DNA from: a virus
Length of the DNA stretch: 22,216 nucleotides
Reading direction: 5' to 3' (one strand)
Virus record (IMG/VR): IMGVR_UViG_3300003873_000089
Span: 1-22,216 of that record
The translations under genes were made by a program, and so were the position numbers. Shown piece after piece: positions 21,334 through 22,216 of the stretch (positions within the stretch are counted from its first letter, which is position 1; the number at the start of each line of letters is the position of its first letter). The notes under the pieces were generated by a model. It did not search any database. It had not been told where the DNA came from and was given only the letters and a program-made list of their open reading frames with translations.

Positions 21334-21630
21334 TTAACTAACACTTAAAATAATATTAACAGTATCCGTTCCGCTTGTTCCTGCCGTGTCAAATCTAACC
21401 TTTACATACGAAAATGCCAATGACCCATTAAACTTATATTCGGTTGCCGAAGACGCACTGTCAAACGTAAAATAATTAATACCATCCACACTAACATCTA
21501 AATAAAAACTTGTAGCCGTTGTAGCATTCGCAAATACACTAACGGTAGCAGCACCAACCGTTTCTATATCAAGTGTTGCGGCTACAGTTTCGTCGTGGTT
21601 TAATAAACTTTTACTAATTGGATTTATCAT
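21334..21630 (-). CDS. Small beta-rich protein between terminase and portal, 98 aa
   Basis: The ATG at 21630 follows AAGGAGG. The protein is rich in Thr, Ser, Ala and Val with alternating polar/hydrophobic strands (VAATLDIETVGAATVSVFA, TATSFYLDVSVDGINYFTF, VKVRFDTAGTSGTDTVNI), typical of a beta-sandwich. SVDGINYFTFDSASSATEYKF and YVKVRFDTAG resemble the core of small phage head-decoration or fibre-like folds with a D-G-x-x-(Y/W)-x-x-F pattern. I cannot name a family. A capsid-decorating or head-fibre role is a reasonable guess from fold and place, nothing more. Confidence 0.65.
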   Translation of the reverse strand: MINPISKSLLNHDETVAATLDIETVGAATVSVFANATTATSFYLDVSVDGINYFTFDSASSATEYKFNGSLAFSYVKVRFDTAGTSGTDTVNIILSVS

Positions 21631-21640
21631 TTATTCCTCC

Positions 21641-22216
21641 TTAAATATATTTCGCTTTTTTCTGAATATTACCGTTTAAATTCCCTAACAATGGTGGCAT
21701 CGCATACCTGTTAGCCATCTCCAGTGCGTCAATAATATCGTCGTGTTCCGCTTTCGTGCCGCTCTCTGCAAACATTATGAGTTCATTTTCTAACTCTGTC
21801 AAGTAGGGTGCATCTTTTTTATGCCATACTGCGTGTGCGGCATATAACGGCTGCAGTGATTTAATGCGGTCTTCCTTTTTGCCTTTCGGTGTGACCATCT
21901 CTAACTGAAAAAACACATTCCGCTTTAGCATCTCTTTGCGGATTATCTGATCCATAACCGCTTGAAATGCCACTTTCTCCACAAACACTTTCACCGGATG
22001 ATACTTTAACACCATCTCAAACAGTTTATCTATTGTAGTCTCAAGGTTATACCTTCCAAACTGTATATCTTCAATAAACCTTTGGTTCTGTGAATTAACC
22101 GCCAAATCCAATATAACCGTATAATCCGCTGTCCGTTTTTGCGACACAGCCAAATCTATGGCTATGTAGTGATTATATCTGTCTTTTTTATTTAACGTAT
22201 CATAATACTGGAAATA
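21641..22216 (-). CDS. Terminase large subunit, C-terminal nuclease domain (partial)
   Basis: The open frame runs unbroken to the right edge, so the gene continues outside. The visible 191 residues are the RNase H-like nuclease: HYIAIDLAVSQKRTADYT with the first metal-binding Asp (IAID), a second acidic motif VKVFVEKVAFQ (Glu), and HDDIIDALEMANRY with the third acidic cluster near the C-terminus. This domain cuts concatemeric DNA at packaging start and end; the ATPase that drives packaging lies outside the window. A TTG at 22151-22153 is not the real start because it falls inside the first catalytic motif. The gene ends ten bases before the next start. Confidence 0.9.
   Translation of the reverse strand, partial: YFQYYDTLNKKDRYNHYIAIDLAVSQKRTADYTVILDLAVNSQNQRFIEDIQFGRYNLETTIDKLFEMVLKYHPVKVFVEKVAFQAVMDQIIRKEMLKRNVFFQLEMVTPKGKKEDRIKSLQPLYAAHAVWHKKDAPYLTELENELIMFAESGTKAEHDDIIDALEMANRYAMPPLLGNLNGNIQKKAKYI

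Noticed and set aside
22151-22153. TTG start for the terminase gene
   Set aside because: The frame stays open to the window edge and the residues upstream (HYIAID) are part of the nuclease motif, so this is internal.
1-22216. Recoded stop codons, CRISPR arrays, insertion sequences or an integrase
   Set aside because: Genes end normally at all three stops, no regularly spaced repeats are present, and no transposase, integrase or attachment-site pattern is visible in the window.

Overview
The window is a 22 kb piece of an AT-rich, tailed double-stranded DNA phage (or an integrated copy of one) with a short-tailed, T7-like (podovirus) virion programme. The evidence is the order of late genes on the minus strand: large terminase, portal, scaffold, major capsid protein, gp11-like and gp12-like tail tube proteins, a GNAT-like protein, gp14/gp15/gp16-like internal ejection proteins, a T7-type tail fibre, and a three-helix (GTA-type) holin. 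Internal ejection proteins of this kind and this holin family are mostly known from phages of Gram-negative hosts, so such a host is inferred. Strong AAGGAGG ribosome sites and a consensus TTGACA/TATAGT promoter fit ordinary bacterial expression signals. All genes close normally at TAA, TGA or TAG, so there is no sign of stop-codon recoding. The host genus cannot be named from the sequence. Layout, plus strand (1-2796): the tail end of a cytosine methyltransferase gene, then a tight array of small genes that share almost identical ribosome-binding cassettes. These include two micro-ORFs, several unknown phage proteins and one protein resembling the Tad2/DUF2829 fold. They are followed by a GH108-type endolysin, a small helix-turn-helix protein, a 53-residue membrane protein and a thioredoxin-like protein. 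Layout, minus strand (22216 down to 2791): the structural operon, read right to left, ending in small membrane proteins and the holin. The two gene sets converge and overlap by 6 bases at their stop codons (2791-2796). The genes work together in the usual way. TerL packages DNA through the portal into a shell built by capsid protein on scaffold. The gp11/gp12-like proteins form the tail and the fibre binds the host. The internal proteins are ejected to carry DNA across the envelope. Holin and endolysin release progeny, here encoded on opposite strands. The most interesting feature is an expression cassette around the major capsid gene: a near-consensus promoter, a roughly 130-base structured leader RNA with a three-way-junction-like core, and a 12-bp leader segment exactly complementary to the capsid start-codon region. 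A competing local hairpin could free that region, and a perfect 12-bp hairpin lies just downstream of the capsid stop codon. This looks like an undescribed cis-acting RNA switch or timer for capsid synthesis. Second in interest is a Dam-like (D12) methyltransferase-like domain, very AT-rich and with an altered catalytic motif, embedded in the 1773-residue ejection protein.
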